This document shows positions 16,927 to 26,746 of a stretch of 64,000 nt of DNA, piece by piece. Numbering within the stretch: the stretch's first letter is position 1; each line of letters begins with the position of its first letter. Made by a program: the position numbers and the translations under genes. This DNA comes from Gramella jeungdoensis (GTDB lineage Bacteria > Bacteroidota > Bacteroidia > Flavobacteriales > Flavobacteriaceae), in contig NZ_JAMSCK010000003.1 of NCBI RefSeq assembly GCF_023805255.1, positions 434,001-498,000 of the forward strand. Reading direction: 5' to 3'. The notes beneath the pieces were generated by a model. It was not told where the DNA came from, did not search any database, and saw only the letters and a list, made by a program, of their open reading frames with translations.

Positions 16927-18561
16927 CTATTTAAGGATTTTAGAATATTCTGAAGGATTGTTTAGAATCTCCTGTGCTTTTGAAATTTCGGGATTATTCT
17001 CTGTATAATATTCATACAATCCTTCTTTATAAAAATAGCGTTTTATGATCTCATCGGTTAATAAACTAACTATTTCAGGCTTTTTACTATCCAGTTCCTG
17101 TTTTTTAAAGTTGTTTATTTCCGCTTTAATTTTATTGATCTCATTGGAAATTCTGGTTCTTATTTTTTCATCTTCCGCCATTTCAAGCATTTCATTCAGT
17201 TCCATTTCAGTGGCGGTTTGATATTCAAAACCGGAATTTTCAATATACTTTTTGAATTCGCTGAAATCTGAATCGGAAAAATTAAAATTCTCAGGATCTG
17301 AAAGCTCATGGGAATAGTAATATTTGGTAGCGTAATCAAATATGGCATCCTGTAATAATAAAGCCTGGGTAATATCGCTGAATTCTGAAGTTTCGAGTTT
17401 AATATCAGGAAGAATTCCACCACCATCATAAACTTTTCTTCCGTTACGCGTAGTGAACTCATTATAGTCTTCTACTTTAGTTCTGATGGCCTTACCATCT
17501 TCATCCCTTCTTCGGTAATCCAAAGCCTGTATACATCTTCCACTCGGGGTATAGTATCTTGAAATTGTGATCTTCAATTGGGTTCCATACGCCAGTTCCC
17601 TGGGTCTTTGAACCAGGCCTTTTCCAAAACTTCTTGCTCCCACTATCACTCCCCTGTCTATATCCTGGATAGCGCCGGCAACGATCTCACTTGCCGAAGC
17701 ACTACGGCCATTCACCAAAACTACCAGTGGAATTTTAGTATCTATGGGTTCTTTTTTAGTGAAATATTCACGGTTATATTTTTCGATGGATGATTTTGTG
17801 GTTACTATCAACTCGCCTTCAGGAATAAAAATATTACTCACGTTAATCGCTTCATTAAGAAGTCCGCCCGGGTTTCCTCTTAAGTCCAGAATGATCTTAT
17901 TGGCTCCCTGGTTCTTCAAATCCTTCAGGGCCCTGGCAACCTCGGTAGATGCTTTGGCGTTAAAACGGGAAAGAACTATATAACCTGAATTATCCTCAAG
18001 TAATTTATAAAAAGGTACCGCGTTAAGCTCTACCGAACTTCTTTTAAGGGAAGTGGTCCTTATTTCACCCTGTCGGCGATAAGTTATACTAATGTTACTA
18101 TCAGGAGCTCCATTAAGCAGTTCTCCGGCATCTTCTTTAAAATCGGCCACACTTATATCTCCAATCTTGATAATTTCGTCTCCGGCCTTTAAACCGGCTT
18201 TATCGGCAGGATAATCCTTGTATGCTTCTACCACGGTGATCGCTTCAGGTCCCGCTTTTACCAAAGCTCCAATTCCGGTATATTCGCCTGCACTATTAAT
18301 TCTTGCTGCTTCAACATCCTGTTCGTTCCAGTAATTGGTATAGGGATCCAGATCGGTAAGCATAGATTTTATCGCGGTATCCATTAAAGCAGCGGGATTG
18401 GTCTCATCTACATAGTTCATGTTGATCTCCTTAAAAAGGGTTGTGAAGATCTCAATCTGTTTCGCTATCTCGAAGAAATCTGATTTGAAACTAACTGTTC
18501 CAATAAATATTCCGATTAGAACAACCGGAAGAATGATCATTCTGTTTATTCTCTTTTTCAT
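16927..18561 (-). CDS. S41 family carboxy-terminal processing peptidase
   Basis: Exported serine protease of the CtpA/Tsp class, 544 residues. Basic N-terminus plus one hydrophobic segment (about residues 8-25) acts as signal or anchor. A PDZ domain (about 90-165, GIGALVKAGPEAITVVEAY region with the AGLKAGDEI motif) precedes the tail-specific protease domain: SASASEIVAGA has the nucleophile Ser and SFGKGLVQ the general-base Lys, with GNPGGLL between. The C-terminal part (about 400-544) is charged and helical. It starts 3 bases after the rnpA stop, so it is in the same transcript. Confidence 0.93.
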   Translation of the reverse strand: MKKRINRMIILPVVLIGIFIGTVSFKSDFFEIAKQIEIFTTLFKEINMNYVDETNPAALMDTAIKSMLTDLDPYTNYWNEQDVEAARINSAGEYTGIGALVKAGPEAITVVEAYKDYPADKAGLKAGDEIIKIGDISVADFKEDAGELLNGAPDSNISITYRRQGEIRTTSLKRSSVELNAVPFYKLLEDNSGYIVLSRFNAKASTEVARALKDLKNQGANKIILDLRGNPGGLLNEAINVSNIFIPEGELIVTTKSSIEKYNREYFTKKEPIDTKIPLVVLVNGRSASASEIVAGAIQDIDRGVIVGARSFGKGLVQRPRELAYGTQLKITISRYYTPSGRCIQALDYRRRDEDGKAIRTKVEDYNEFTTRNGRKVYDGGGILPDIKLETSEFSDITQALLLQDAIFDYATKYYYSHELSDPENFNFSDSDFSEFKKYIENSGFEYQTATEMELNEMLEMAEDEKIRTRISNEINKIKAEINNFKKQELDSKKPEIVSLLTDEIIKRYFYKEGLYEYYTENNPEISKAQEILNNPSEYSKILK

Positions 18562-18564
18562 GGC

Positions 18565-18933
18565 TTAATGTTTTTCCCTGAATTTCTCCATAATCCTTTT
18601 CATGCTCGCTTCCAGTTTTTCATAGCTCATTTCTTCGCGGGAAATGTAGATGAACATGAACGCATGTGAAGAAGATAAATCTTTGGTAACAAGGTACTTA
18701 TTTTTTCTTAAAACTTCCCGCATGAGGCGCTTAATTCTATTCCTCTTAACTGCGGTCTTCACCAGTTTTTTTGGTACGGAGACGCCTGTTTTCAATTCAT
18801 TTTTTTCAGAATTTTTAATAGGAATATATATAAGTTTAATCGGAAAGGATTTTATGTTTTTGCCTTCCATGAAAAGCTGATCTATCAGCTTCCTGCTTTT
18901 TAGTTTTTGGGATCTTCCGAAACTTTGGTCCAT
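18565..18933 (-). CDS. rnpA: ribonuclease P protein component
   Basis: Protein subunit of RNase P, matures tRNA 5' ends. 122 residues. The RNR motif is visible as AVKRNRIKRLMREVLR (about 67-82) with an upstream GVSVPKKLVKTA strand; the protein is strongly basic as expected. There is no adjacent rpmH, unlike many bacteria. It is first in a transcript with the S41 protease gene; a terminator (18963-18990) insulates it from the upstream M1 peptidase gene. rnpA often lies near oriC, which is relevant to the origin question here. Confidence 0.94.
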   Translation of the reverse strand: MDQSFGRSQKLKSRKLIDQLFMEGKNIKSFPIKLIYIPIKNSEKNELKTGVSVPKKLVKTAVKRNRIKRLMREVLRKNKYLVTKDLSSSHAFMFIYISREEMSYEKLEASMKRIMEKFREKH

Positions 18934-18962
18934 ACCTCAAAAGTAAGCATCCTGTTAAATAA

Positions 18963-18990
18963 AAAACCCTTTCAGTTACGAAAGGGTTTT
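18963..18990 (-). terminator. Terminator after the M1 peptidase gene
   Basis: Stem AAAACCCTTTC / GAAAGGGTTTT with a 6-base loop; on the minus strand it runs into a T-rich tract. It ends the S8-M1 transcript before rnpA. Confidence 0.85.
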
Positions 18991-19013
18991 AAAAAATCTC
19001 TATTCAATGGATT

Positions 19014-20906
19014 TTAATTGCTTGAATCCTGATCATTTTTTTCAGATTTCTCCCAGCTATTATTTTCCCTGTTGATATCTGCCATCAATTTAGATTTGTC
19101 AATCTCTATGCTTGAGATCTTATCTTTTGAAACAGGAATTTCCAGCTGGTAAGTTGGGAATCCCCAGGCCCAGTCATCTTTCACGGTCCATTTAGTTCCC
19201 TCCTCGGCAGGTTTTTCCCATCTCATCATTTGTAATGGAATATAAAAGGTCTCTTCAGATCCATCAGTATAAGTTACATCGATATCCAAAGGCATTGGCA
19301 TTAATCCTGCTCTTTGAAGATTTATCCTTGTATTTTCTTCATCTCCTTCAACAGAATTGATGGAATAATCTATTGTATTGGTAGTTTGAGTCCAGTCCAT
19401 TAAGTACCAGTCAAGCTCTGCTCCCGATACTTTTTCGGCTACTCTTATAAAATCGTTTGGAGTTGGATGTTTGAATTTCCATTCATCGTAATAACGATTC
19501 AGAGTTTTTGCCAGGTTCTCCTCTCCTATCACATAACCAAGCTGGGCAAGGAATACAGCCCCTTTTGAATAGGCAGCGGCTCCGTACAAGCCGTTCAGCG
19601 CATAGCGATCGGCATGGGTAGTTTGTGGTTGTTCCCTACCCGATCTAGCCAGGTAATAATAGCCTCTATAGGAGTTGGTATGAGGATTTGCAACAGATTC
19701 ACCCATGATCACATTTTCAGCTTCAGAAGAAATATACGAAGTAAAACCTTCGTCCATCCATTCATGTTTACTTTCGTTGGTAGCCAGTAAGTGCTGGAAC
19801 CAGGCATGAGCCATTTCATGGGCTGTTACACCAACAAGACTTCCAAAGGAACGTTCACCCGTAATTAGTGTTAGCATGGCATATTCCATTCCGCCATCAC
19901 CACCCTGAACTACAGAATACTGATCCCAAGGATAAGGTCCAATATGTTCATTAAAGAATGCTAATAATTCGGCGGTCTTTGGTTGAAGTTTTTTCCAGTT
20001 CTCTTTAATTTCATCATTATCCTTATAAAGGAAATGGAGCACAGTTCCGTCTTCAGCCACCAGTTTATCATGGATGTATTCCGGATCTGCGGCCCAGGTA
20101 AAATCATGTACTTTTGGAGCCACAAAATGCCAGGTTAACTTATCGCCTTTCCTTTTCACTTTGGTTCCTTCTTCTTCATAACCATATCCTATTTCCTCTG
20201 GATTCCGAAGATATCCGGTACTTCCAAGTATATAATCTTTATCAATGGTGATCTTTACGTCAAAATCTCCCCATACACCATGAAATTCACGTGCTATATA
20301 AGAATCGGCGTGCCAGCCTTCGAAATCATATTCGGCTAATTTAGGATACCACTGACTCATGGACAGTGCAATGCCTTCAGAACTATTTCTACCAGATCTT
20401 CTTATCTGTTCAGGCACCTGACCTTCAAACTGCATATTGAAAGTGGTCTTCTCACCTGGTAGAATAGACTCTGCAAGTTCCACTTCCAGCACGGTACCTA
20501 CTTCTTCATATTGAAGTTCTTTACCATCCTGTGTTAGTGAATTTACCCTTAAATATCCTATCTGTTCAGGACTAAGTTCAGAAATACGACTAACGATCTC
20601 GGGATTTTCAGAGGTTCCCTTATTCATCGTCATTCTGCTGTCTGGATCAGGGACACTTGTTAGTCTCGCATTCATTTCACTTTCCGGCTGGAATGCGTTA
20701 AAATACAGATGGTAGAATACGCGGTCAAGAGTGTCCGGTGAATTGTTGGTGTAAGTAAGTTCCTGAACTCCTGTATAACGGAAGTTTTCAACATTCATAT
20801 CTACTTCCATTTTGTAGTCTACATGTTGCTGCCAGTATGAGGTATTATTCTGAGCGGTTAAAAGCCCGGTTGAAATAACTAATAAGCGAAAAAGTATTTT
20901 CTTCAT
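19014..20906 (-). CDS. M1 family metallopeptidase
   Basis: Exported zinc aminopeptidase-like enzyme, 630 residues. A signal peptide (about residues 1-19, ending LLTAQ) is followed by an N-terminal beta domain and the catalytic domain. Zinc site: HEMAHAW (HExxH), then the third ligand Glu in WMDEGFTSY 18 residues after the second His. The exopeptidase block GGMEYA is present just upstream. It is preceded 7 bases upstream by the S8 protease gene, so both are probably cotranscribed and act in the periplasm or outside. Substrate is unknown. Confidence 0.93.
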   Translation of the reverse strand: MKKILFRLLVISTGLLTAQNNTSYWQQHVDYKMEVDMNVENFRYTGVQELTYTNNSPDTLDRVFYHLYFNAFQPESEMNARLTSVPDPDSRMTMNKGTSENPEIVSRISELSPEQIGYLRVNSLTQDGKELQYEEVGTVLEVELAESILPGEKTTFNMQFEGQVPEQIRRSGRNSSEGIALSMSQWYPKLAEYDFEGWHADSYIAREFHGVWGDFDVKITIDKDYILGSTGYLRNPEEIGYGYEEEGTKVKRKGDKLTWHFVAPKVHDFTWAADPEYIHDKLVAEDGTVLHFLYKDNDEIKENWKKLQPKTAELLAFFNEHIGPYPWDQYSVVQGGDGGMEYAMLTLITGERSFGSLVGVTAHEMAHAWFQHLLATNESKHEWMDEGFTSYISSEAENVIMGESVANPHTNSYRGYYYLARSGREQPQTTHADRYALNGLYGAAAYSKGAVFLAQLGYVIGEENLAKTLNRYYDEWKFKHPTPNDFIRVAEKVSGAELDWYLMDWTQTTNTIDYSINSVEGDEENTRINLQRAGLMPMPLDIDVTYTDGSEETFYIPLQMMRWEKPAEEGTKWTVKDDWAWGFPTYQLEIPVSKDKISSIEIDKSKLMADINRENNSWEKSEKNDQDSSN

Positions 20907-20913
20907 TTTGTAT

Positions 20914-22599
20914 TTATTTGTTTTTTGCTGTTTGGTCGGCTAAAATTAATGCGTTGTAAAGGTTAGCCATCTTTCCGGAGGTAGACAGTTCCTTGAATTT
21001 CTGAGTATTATTTCTTTCTCCTCCAACAATCACAGTGGCATTTGTAGTAAGCCCGCTGTCCATGATGATCTGCTTTACCTGGGCTGCAGAAAGCTGAGGA
21101 TAGTATCCCCTGATTATAGCTGCTATTCCGGTTACCGCAGGAGCTGCCATAGAAGTTCCCTGCAGAAACTCATATTTATTATTTGGTGTTGTAGACCAGA
21201 TCTTGGTTCCTGGAGCAAACACGTCAACATTCAGTTTTCCGTAATTTGAAAAATCAGCTACCAGGCCAGATCCATACTCATAATTAAGAGCTCCAACGGT
21301 TAGGAAATTGCTGGCTACCTCTGTAGAGTTTTGAGGATCCTGATCGTTAGGATACACTCTTTTCTCATCAAGGTTTAGGCCTTCATTTCCTGCCGCGTTG
21401 ACGATGAGAACATCTTTTTCAGCCGCATACTTTATGGCATCTATCACCCATTCAGGATTGGTAGAAAAATATTTACCAAAACTGGTATTGATCACTTTTG
21501 CGCCATTATCTACGGCATATCTTATACCTAAAGCGATATCCTTATCATACTCGTCACCATCGGGAACAGCTCTCACAACCAGAATTTTTGCATTATTTGC
21601 GACGCCTTTTATTCCAATATTATTGGAGCGATCGGCAGCTATAATACCCGCAACATGTGTACCATGCTTGATATCTTCTTTTTTAGGGTCGGGACCGTCT
21701 ACTTCATTATTTCCGTAATCCCTGTCTGTAATATCATAGGGATCATCACCGGTTTTAGCCCTTCCGTCCAGATCCATGTTGAAATGTGTATCAAGACGGC
21801 CAGCGTAATATTCAATAGCTTCATCAAGTTCCTCAAGGGCTTCCGGAATATTCTCATTCACATTATACTGGATCTGGGTAAGAATGGATTTATACTGCTG
21901 CATCTGCTGGGTTTCAGGTTTGAAATCTGAAAGCTGTTCCTTGGTATAATCCTCGGTTCCCAATTCTGCAGACACCGCATTATGAGCTGCGGTTAACTGC
22001 TCTTTTATCTGAAGGTACTGGTCCCTGGTCTGAACAGATTCGTTATATTCCTTTTCATATTCAGCTTTCGCAGCGAGATAAAGATTATACTCTTCTCTAT
22101 CGGCAGTGCTGATACTGCTTTCCGGTTTACCTTCATATTTCGGTTTCAACCTTTTATAGATACGGGTATACTCCATATTTTCTTCTACGGCATCGCCAAG
22201 AAAATTCCAGCCATGAATATCATCTACATAGCCATTGTTATCATCATCTTTTCCATTCCCGGGAATTTCATCGGCATTGGTCCAGATTACACTTCTTAGA
22301 TCTTCATGGGCAATATCCACACCGCTGTCTACCACTCCAACTATCACGGGAGAAGGTTTATTATTTTTGATAATCTCAGTATAAGCTTTTTCCACACTCA
22401 TCCCTGGGATTGTATCCCTGGTCAGATCGGCTCCACCCCAGCCTTTAAGCTGAGTCTCCGAAAGATCGCTAACTTTTAGAGGAATGGAATCTATATTCTC
22501 TATAGGTGTAGATACTATCTTTGGTGAAGTACTGCTACATGCTGTTAATATTCCAGCGGCCAGTAATGATAGAAAGGGTCTAAAAAATGGGATTTTCAT
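20914..22599 (-). CDS. S8 (subtilisin-like) family lipoprotein protease
   Basis: 561 residues. The N-terminus has a lipobox LTAC with Cys 21, so a lipoprotein is predicted. The subtilase triad is complete: Asp 91 in VVDSGVD, His 312 in HGTHVAG, and Ser in GTSMAAP near residue 500. Between Asp and His lies an unusual charged, helical insertion (about residues 140-285), far longer than the usual spacing. A Ca-binding-like Asp/Asn stretch (GNGKDDDNNGYVDD) follows the Asp block. It is upstream of the M1 gene by 7 bases. I found no propeptide domain that I recognise. Confidence 0.92.
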   Translation of the reverse strand: MKIPFFRPFLSLLAAGILTACSSTSPKIVSTPIENIDSIPLKVSDLSETQLKGWGGADLTRDTIPGMSVEKAYTEIIKNNKPSPVIVGVVDSGVDIAHEDLRSVIWTNADEIPGNGKDDDNNGYVDDIHGWNFLGDAVEENMEYTRIYKRLKPKYEGKPESSISTADREEYNLYLAAKAEYEKEYNESVQTRDQYLQIKEQLTAAHNAVSAELGTEDYTKEQLSDFKPETQQMQQYKSILTQIQYNVNENIPEALEELDEAIEYYAGRLDTHFNMDLDGRAKTGDDPYDITDRDYGNNEVDGPDPKKEDIKHGTHVAGIIAADRSNNIGIKGVANNAKILVVRAVPDGDEYDKDIALGIRYAVDNGAKVINTSFGKYFSTNPEWVIDAIKYAAEKDVLIVNAAGNEGLNLDEKRVYPNDQDPQNSTEVASNFLTVGALNYEYGSGLVADFSNYGKLNVDVFAPGTKIWSTTPNNKYEFLQGTSMAAPAVTGIAAIIRGYYPQLSAAQVKQIIMDSGLTTNATVIVGGERNNTQKFKELSTSGKMANLYNALILADQTAKNK

Positions 22600-22606
22600 A
22601 TTTCTG

Positions 22607-23470
22607 TTAATTAAATACTTCGTTAAACGTATGGGTTTTATCTAGTCTTACTCCTTTTTCGGTATGTTTCAGAGTAATTATTTCATTATGGGCGTCATGC
22701 TCCATGAACAGATAATAATTTTCATCGGCTGCCGTATCCAGGAACTGTTTTTTTTCAGGAAGGGTAAGTAACGGCCGTGTATCATATCCCATCACATAGG
22801 GTAAAGGTATATGCCCTGCGGTTGGAAGTAGATCTGCCATAAAAACCAGCTTTTTGCCTTTGTAATTTATATGAGGAATCATCTGTTTATCGGTATGACC
22901 ATCAACAAATAACACACCAAAGCCCAGGTGTTCATTTTCAGTATAGAATTTATTCTTTACTCTTTCCAGGAAGTGGAGTTTACCACTCTGTTCCATTGGA
23001 ATGATATTTTCTTTTAGGAAAGAGGCTTTTTCACGGTCGTTTGGCTGTGTAGCCCAGATCCAGTGCTCTTCATTACTCCAGAAACGCGCATTTTTAAAGG
23101 CTGGCTCATAACCGGTTCTGTCTTTGTTCCACTGTATGCTTCCTCCACAGTGATCAAAGTGAAGGTGTGTCATGAACACATCTGTGATATCATCGCGATG
23201 GAATCCGTGTTTTTTGAGCGATTTATCGATACTGTGATCGCCCCAGGGATAATAGTAGCTGAAGAATTTTTCACTTTGCTTATCCCCCATTCCCGTGTCG
23301 ATCAATATCAGTTTATTTCCATCTTCAATAAGCAAACATCGTGCTGCAATATCTATCATGTTATTGGAATCGGCCGGATTGGTCCTGTTCCACAGGCTCT
23401 TAGGTACAACGCCAAACATTGCACCTCCATCCAGTTTGAAGTTTCCAGCTTCAACGGGATAAAGTGTCAT
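22607..23470 (-). CDS. MBL-fold metallo-hydrolase
   Basis: Metallo-beta-lactamase-fold enzyme, 287 residues from ATG 23470. The first metal motif is MTHLHFDHCGG (HxHxDH) and later blocks are FVDGHTDKQM and the C-terminal EHDAH, which supply the other ligands. The pattern resembles lactonase/hydrolase members such as AttM/AHL-lactonase-like or PqsE-like proteins; the substrate cannot be named. A longer frame exists upstream (to 23548), but its extra 26 residues look like untranslated AT-rich leader. It precedes the S8 gene by 7 bases. Confidence 0.88.
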   Translation of the reverse strand: MTLYPVEAGNFKLDGGAMFGVVPKSLWNRTNPADSNNMIDIAARCLLIEDGNKLILIDTGMGDKQSEKFFSYYYPWGDHSIDKSLKKHGFHRDDITDVFMTHLHFDHCGGSIQWNKDRTGYEPAFKNARFWSNEEHWIWATQPNDREKASFLKENIIPMEQSGKLHFLERVKNKFYTENEHLGFGVLFVDGHTDKQMIPHINYKGKKLVFMADLLPTAGHIPLPYVMGYDTRPLLTLPEKKQFLDTAADENYYLFMEHDAHNEIITLKHTEKGVRLDKTHTFNEVFN

Positions 23471-23559
23471 TATGAAATTTTTTAAAAATTCCCCTGCAAA
23501 ATAGAAAATCTTAAAGCGATTTCTAATTATTTTCCATTCATTTAACAAGATATTTTTAT

Positions 23560-23586
23560 TGAAAGCCTTGATGGAATAAGCTTTCA
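23560..23586. repeat. Inverted repeat in divergent promoter region
   Basis: TGAAAGC and GCTTTCA, 7-bp arms 13 bases apart, between the divergent MBL hydrolase and antiporter genes. It could be an operator or a chance match. Confidence 0.3.
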
Positions 23587-23636
23587 GAATAAAACATTTT
23601 TAATATTTTTAGCTTTTATAAGTAAAGTATAGATAT

Positions 23637-25505
23637 ATGATCGAATTAGCAGGAATAATAATTTTAGGGATACTTGCTCAATGGCTCGCATGGAGATTAA
23701 AGATTCCTGCTATCCTGCCTTTGATCCTGGTAGGCCTGGCCGTAGGTCCTATTTCAACGCTCTTTACAGCAGATGGATCTAAACTAATTGAGCCTATTTG
23801 GAATGGAAGTTCCGGGCTTTTTCCTGGGGACAGTCTTTTTTATTTTGTTTCCCTGGCTATTGGAATAATTCTTTTTGAAGGAGGATTAACCTTAAGAAAA
23901 GGGGAAATTCTTAACGTTGGCCCCGTTATAGTCAAACTTATTACTATAGCGGTTATAGTCACCTTCATTGGAGCGGGGATAGCCGCTCACTTCATCTTTG
24001 ACTTGAGCTGGCAGATATCTTTTCTTTTTGCTGCACTGGTTATAGTTACAGGACCTACAGTTATTACACCCATACTTCGAAATATTCCATTAAAAAAGGA
24101 TATTTCAGCCATTCTCAAATGGGAAGGAATACTTATTGATCCTATTGGGGCTCTTGTAGCTGTATTGATGTTTGAGTTTATCAGTGCCGGTACCGGAACC
24201 GAATTCACTACAACGGCGTTAATGGAGTTTGGTAAGATTGTGCTTTTTGGTTTCACCTTCGGCTTCACTTTTGCCCATGCATTGGCTTTTGCAATAAAGA
24301 AGAATGTAATTCCGCATTATCTCTTGAATGTACTTACACTGGCTACGGTGCTTGGGGTTTTTGTTCTTTCCGATCTTTTTGCACATGAAAGTGGCCTGCT
24401 GGCAGTCGTTGTAATGGGAATGGTGATGGGAAATATAAATCTTCCCAATTTAAAGGAACTACTCTACTTCAAGGAATCGCTAAGTGTACTTTTAATTTCG
24501 ATCTTATTTATTTTACTGGCGGCTAATATTAATATCGAAGATCTTTTACTTGTTTATAATGTGAATGCGATCATACTTTTTGCTGCTGTGGTTTTAGTTA
24601 TAAGACCTCTGGGAGTATTTATAAGTAGCATTGGTTCTTCTCTTAAAATCAATGAAAAATTATTTATCAGCTGGGTAGGCCCAAGAGGTATTGTTGCGGC
24701 AGGTATCGCCTCGCTTTTTGGACTTGAACTGGCGAGTCAGGGTGTGGAAGGAGCAGAATATATTACACCCCTTGTCTTCATGATTGTACTGGGAACGGTT
24801 TTACTAAACGCGACCACTGCAAGGTTCGTTGCGCAACTTGTTGGAGTATTTCTTAAAAATTCTCAGGGAATCCTTATTATAGGTGCATCTACCATTTCAA
24901 GACTTATAGCATCCTACCTGAAAAAGAATAACAGGCATGTGGTTCTGGTAGATAGCAATGGCGCTAACATCAGGAAAGCAAAAGAACTGGGTCTGGATGC
25001 CATTCAGGAAAACGTTTATTCTGATGATCTTATCAACAATATTGAATTAAGTGACGTAGGTTATTTGATGGCTATGACTGGAAACACTGAAGTAAACCTG
25101 AATGCAATAGAAAAATTCCGTAAACATTTTGGTGAGAACGGATCTTTCAGGGTGGTTTCACCAGATGAGATGTATGATCCTGAAAATAACCCTAAGGAAG
25201 GCCTATTCTCGCAAACAGATGATTATATTAAACTTACCAACCTTGCCAGAAAATATCCCTCAATTCATGAAATTCAACTGAATTCAAAAGAGCATTACGA
25301 AGGGCTTATAGAGATAAGCAAGACAGATCCTGACATTATCCCTCTGTTTGTTAAGAATAATGAAGGAGAGTTAAGCATTATCCCTTCTAACAGTATTGAT
25401 GTTGAAATTGAAGAAGGTTACATGATGGTCTATCTGGGGAAACAAATGGAACCTGGCGATAGCGAGGAGAAAGAGAATATTGAAGAAAATATCAATGCCG
25501 ATTAA
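23637..25505 (+). CDS. cation:proton antiporter (CPA1/NhaP-like) with TrkA-N domain
   Basis: Inner-membrane monovalent cation/H+ exchanger, 622 residues. About 12 hydrophobic segments span residues 1-400; the core has VTGPTVITP and ILIDPIGAL, matching the conserved ion-path Asp of NhaP antiporters, and SWVGPRGIVAAGIASL. After residue 410 a Rossmann-like TrkA-N (RCK) domain begins (GILIIGASTISRL), binding a nucleotide that gates the transporter, followed by a C-terminal acidic tail rich in Glu. The likely substrate is Na+ or K+, consistent with a marine organism. It is convergent with yebC, 3 bases apart. Confidence 0.92.
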   Translation: MIELAGIIILGILAQWLAWRLKIPAILPLILVGLAVGPISTLFTADGSKLIEPIWNGSSGLFPGDSLFYFVSLAIGIILFEGGLTLRKGEILNVGPVIVKLITIAVIVTFIGAGIAAHFIFDLSWQISFLFAALVIVTGPTVITPILRNIPLKKDISAILKWEGILIDPIGALVAVLMFEFISAGTGTEFTTTALMEFGKIVLFGFTFGFTFAHALAFAIKKNVIPHYLLNVLTLATVLGVFVLSDLFAHESGLLAVVVMGMVMGNINLPNLKELLYFKESLSVLLISILFILLAANINIEDLLLVYNVNAIILFAAVVLVIRPLGVFISSIGSSLKINEKLFISWVGPRGIVAAGIASLFGLELASQGVEGAEYITPLVFMIVLGTVLLNATTARFVAQLVGVFLKNSQGILIIGASTISRLIASYLKKNNRHVVLVDSNGANIRKAKELGLDAIQENVYSDDLINNIELSDVGYLMAMTGNTEVNLNAIEKFRKHFGENGSFRVVSPDEMYDPENNPKEGLFSQTDDYIKLTNLARKYPSIHEIQLNSKEHYEGLIEISKTDPDIIPLFVKNNEGELSIIPSNSIDVEIEEGYMMVYLGKQMEPGDSEEKENIEENINAD

Positions 25506-25508
25506 TTT

Positions 25509-26267
25509 TTATTCGGCCTCCATTTTAGCGATAAGTTCGTCTGTGATCTCCAGATTGTGGTAAACATTCTGAACATCATCGTCGTCTTCAAATTTCTCAA
25601 CCAGATCCAGAATCTTTTTAGCATCTTCCACGGGCAATTCCAAAGTATTCATAGGAATTCTCTGAACTTCTGAATTTTTAGGTTCTATGTTTAATTCTTC
25701 GAGTTTGGAAGACATAAGGCCGAAGTCGGTGAATTCAGTATAAACAGTAATAAATTCATCGTCTTTTTCGATTTTAGTGGCTCCGCCCTCAATAAGTTCC
25801 AGTTCGAATTCTTCAAGATCCATTTCGATCTTTTCTTTTTCGATCACAAACACCCCTTTTTTATCGAAAAGGAATTCTAGGGAACCATTCGTCCCTAAAT
25901 TTCCTCCGTTTTTGGAAAATATGGATCTAACCGAGGCTACGGTACGGTTGGTATTATCTGTAGTACATTCAACAAAAATGGCAATTCCGTTAGGCCCGTA
26001 ACCCTCGAAAGTTACAGTCTCATAATTGTCCGCATCGGCACCACTGGCTTTTTTTATGGCACGTTCAATGGTATCTTTAGGCATATTCACACCCTTGGCA
26101 TTCTGGATAGCATTTCTAAGGGATGGATTCGCCTCAGGATCGGGGCCACCGCCCTCTTTTACCGCCACGGTGATCTCCTTGATCGCTCTTGTGAATTGTT
26201 TTGCTCTCTTCTTATCCTGAGCTCCTTTTCTATGCTTGATATTTGCCCATTTACTATGCCCGGCCAT
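25509..26267 (-). CDS. yebC: YebC/PmpR family DNA-binding regulatory protein
   Basis: TACO1/YebC family, 252 residues; long called a transcriptional regulator, and the family has been shown to help ribosomes at proline stretches. The N-terminal signature MAGHSKWANIKHRKGAQD is exact, with the R-K-A domain and the family block GGPDPEANPSLR following. The C-terminus is acidic (KFEDDDDVQNVYHN). It lies 20 bases from the left arm of the four-helix-bundle unit, which separates it from lepA. Confidence 0.95.
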   Translation of the reverse strand: MAGHSKWANIKHRKGAQDKKRAKQFTRAIKEITVAVKEGGGPDPEANPSLRNAIQNAKGVNMPKDTIERAIKKASGADADNYETVTFEGYGPNGIAIFVECTTDNTNRTVASVRSIFSKNGGNLGTNGSLEFLFDKKGVFVIEKEKIEMDLEEFELELIEGGATKIEKDDEFITVYTEFTDFGLMSSKLEELNIEPKNSEVQRIPMNTLELPVEDAKKILDLVEKFEDDDDVQNVYHNLEITDELIAKMEAE

Positions 26268-26287
26268 CTCTAGAATTTAGTTTTATT

Positions 26288-26302
26288 GTTCGTAGTTCGG
26301 AG
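26288..26302 (+). repeat. Left inverted repeat of the four-helix-bundle unit
   Basis: GTTCGTAGTTCGGAG; complementary with one mismatch to 26747-26761, with further AT pairing (AGAAA/TTTCT) interrupted by three bases. Confidence 0.7.
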
Positions 26303-26379
26303 AAAAATTTATTAAACTACAAAGTTAAAAAAGTTGAATAGATGAATAAAATTCAGAATTTTATCCTTTTGATGACAGA

Positions 26380-26736
26380 ATGGAACAGTTTAATTTCGAA
26401 AAATTAGAAGTTTATCAAAAGACACTGAATTTTGTTGATTTGGTCTATGAGATCACAAAATCCTTTCCCAGGGAGGAGTTGTATGGATTAACTTCCCAAT
26501 TCCGAAGGGCTTCAATTTCCATAGCATTGAATATCGCTGAAGGTTCCGGAGGAAGTAAAAAGGAGTTTAGTAGATATTTGATTATAGCTTCAAATTCTTT
26601 AAAAGAATGTCTTGTTTGTATAACTATCGCGAAAAGACAAAAGTATATTGATTCCGATACGGAAAAAGATTTAAGATACTTTCTAACCGAAATTTCTAAA
26701 ATGATATCCGGTTTACGGAAGTACCTAAGACAATAA
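26380..26736 (+). CDS. four helix bundle protein (S23/IVP family)
   Basis: 118-residue, entirely alpha-helical protein. The family pattern is clear: FEKLEVYQKTLNFVDLVYEI at the start, FPREELYGLTSQFRRASISI in the centre with the conserved R-R-A, and NIAEGSGGSKKEFSRYL at the third helix. Such proteins form pentameric barrels (Avd-like) and occur in 23S rRNA intervening sequences or as diversity-element accessory proteins; the molecular role outside those is unknown. It is the only gene on the plus strand here and is flanked by inverted repeats. Confidence 0.93.
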   Translation: MEQFNFEKLEVYQKTLNFVDLVYEITKSFPREELYGLTSQFRRASISIALNIAEGSGGSKKEFSRYLIIASNSLKECLVCITIAKRQKYIDSDTEKDLRYFLTEISKMISGLRKYLRQ

Positions 26737-26746
26737 TTTCTCCAAA

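Noticed and set aside
26380-26736. 23S rRNA intervening sequence
   Set aside because: The gene family fits, but there is no rRNA here; the unit lies between two protein genes.
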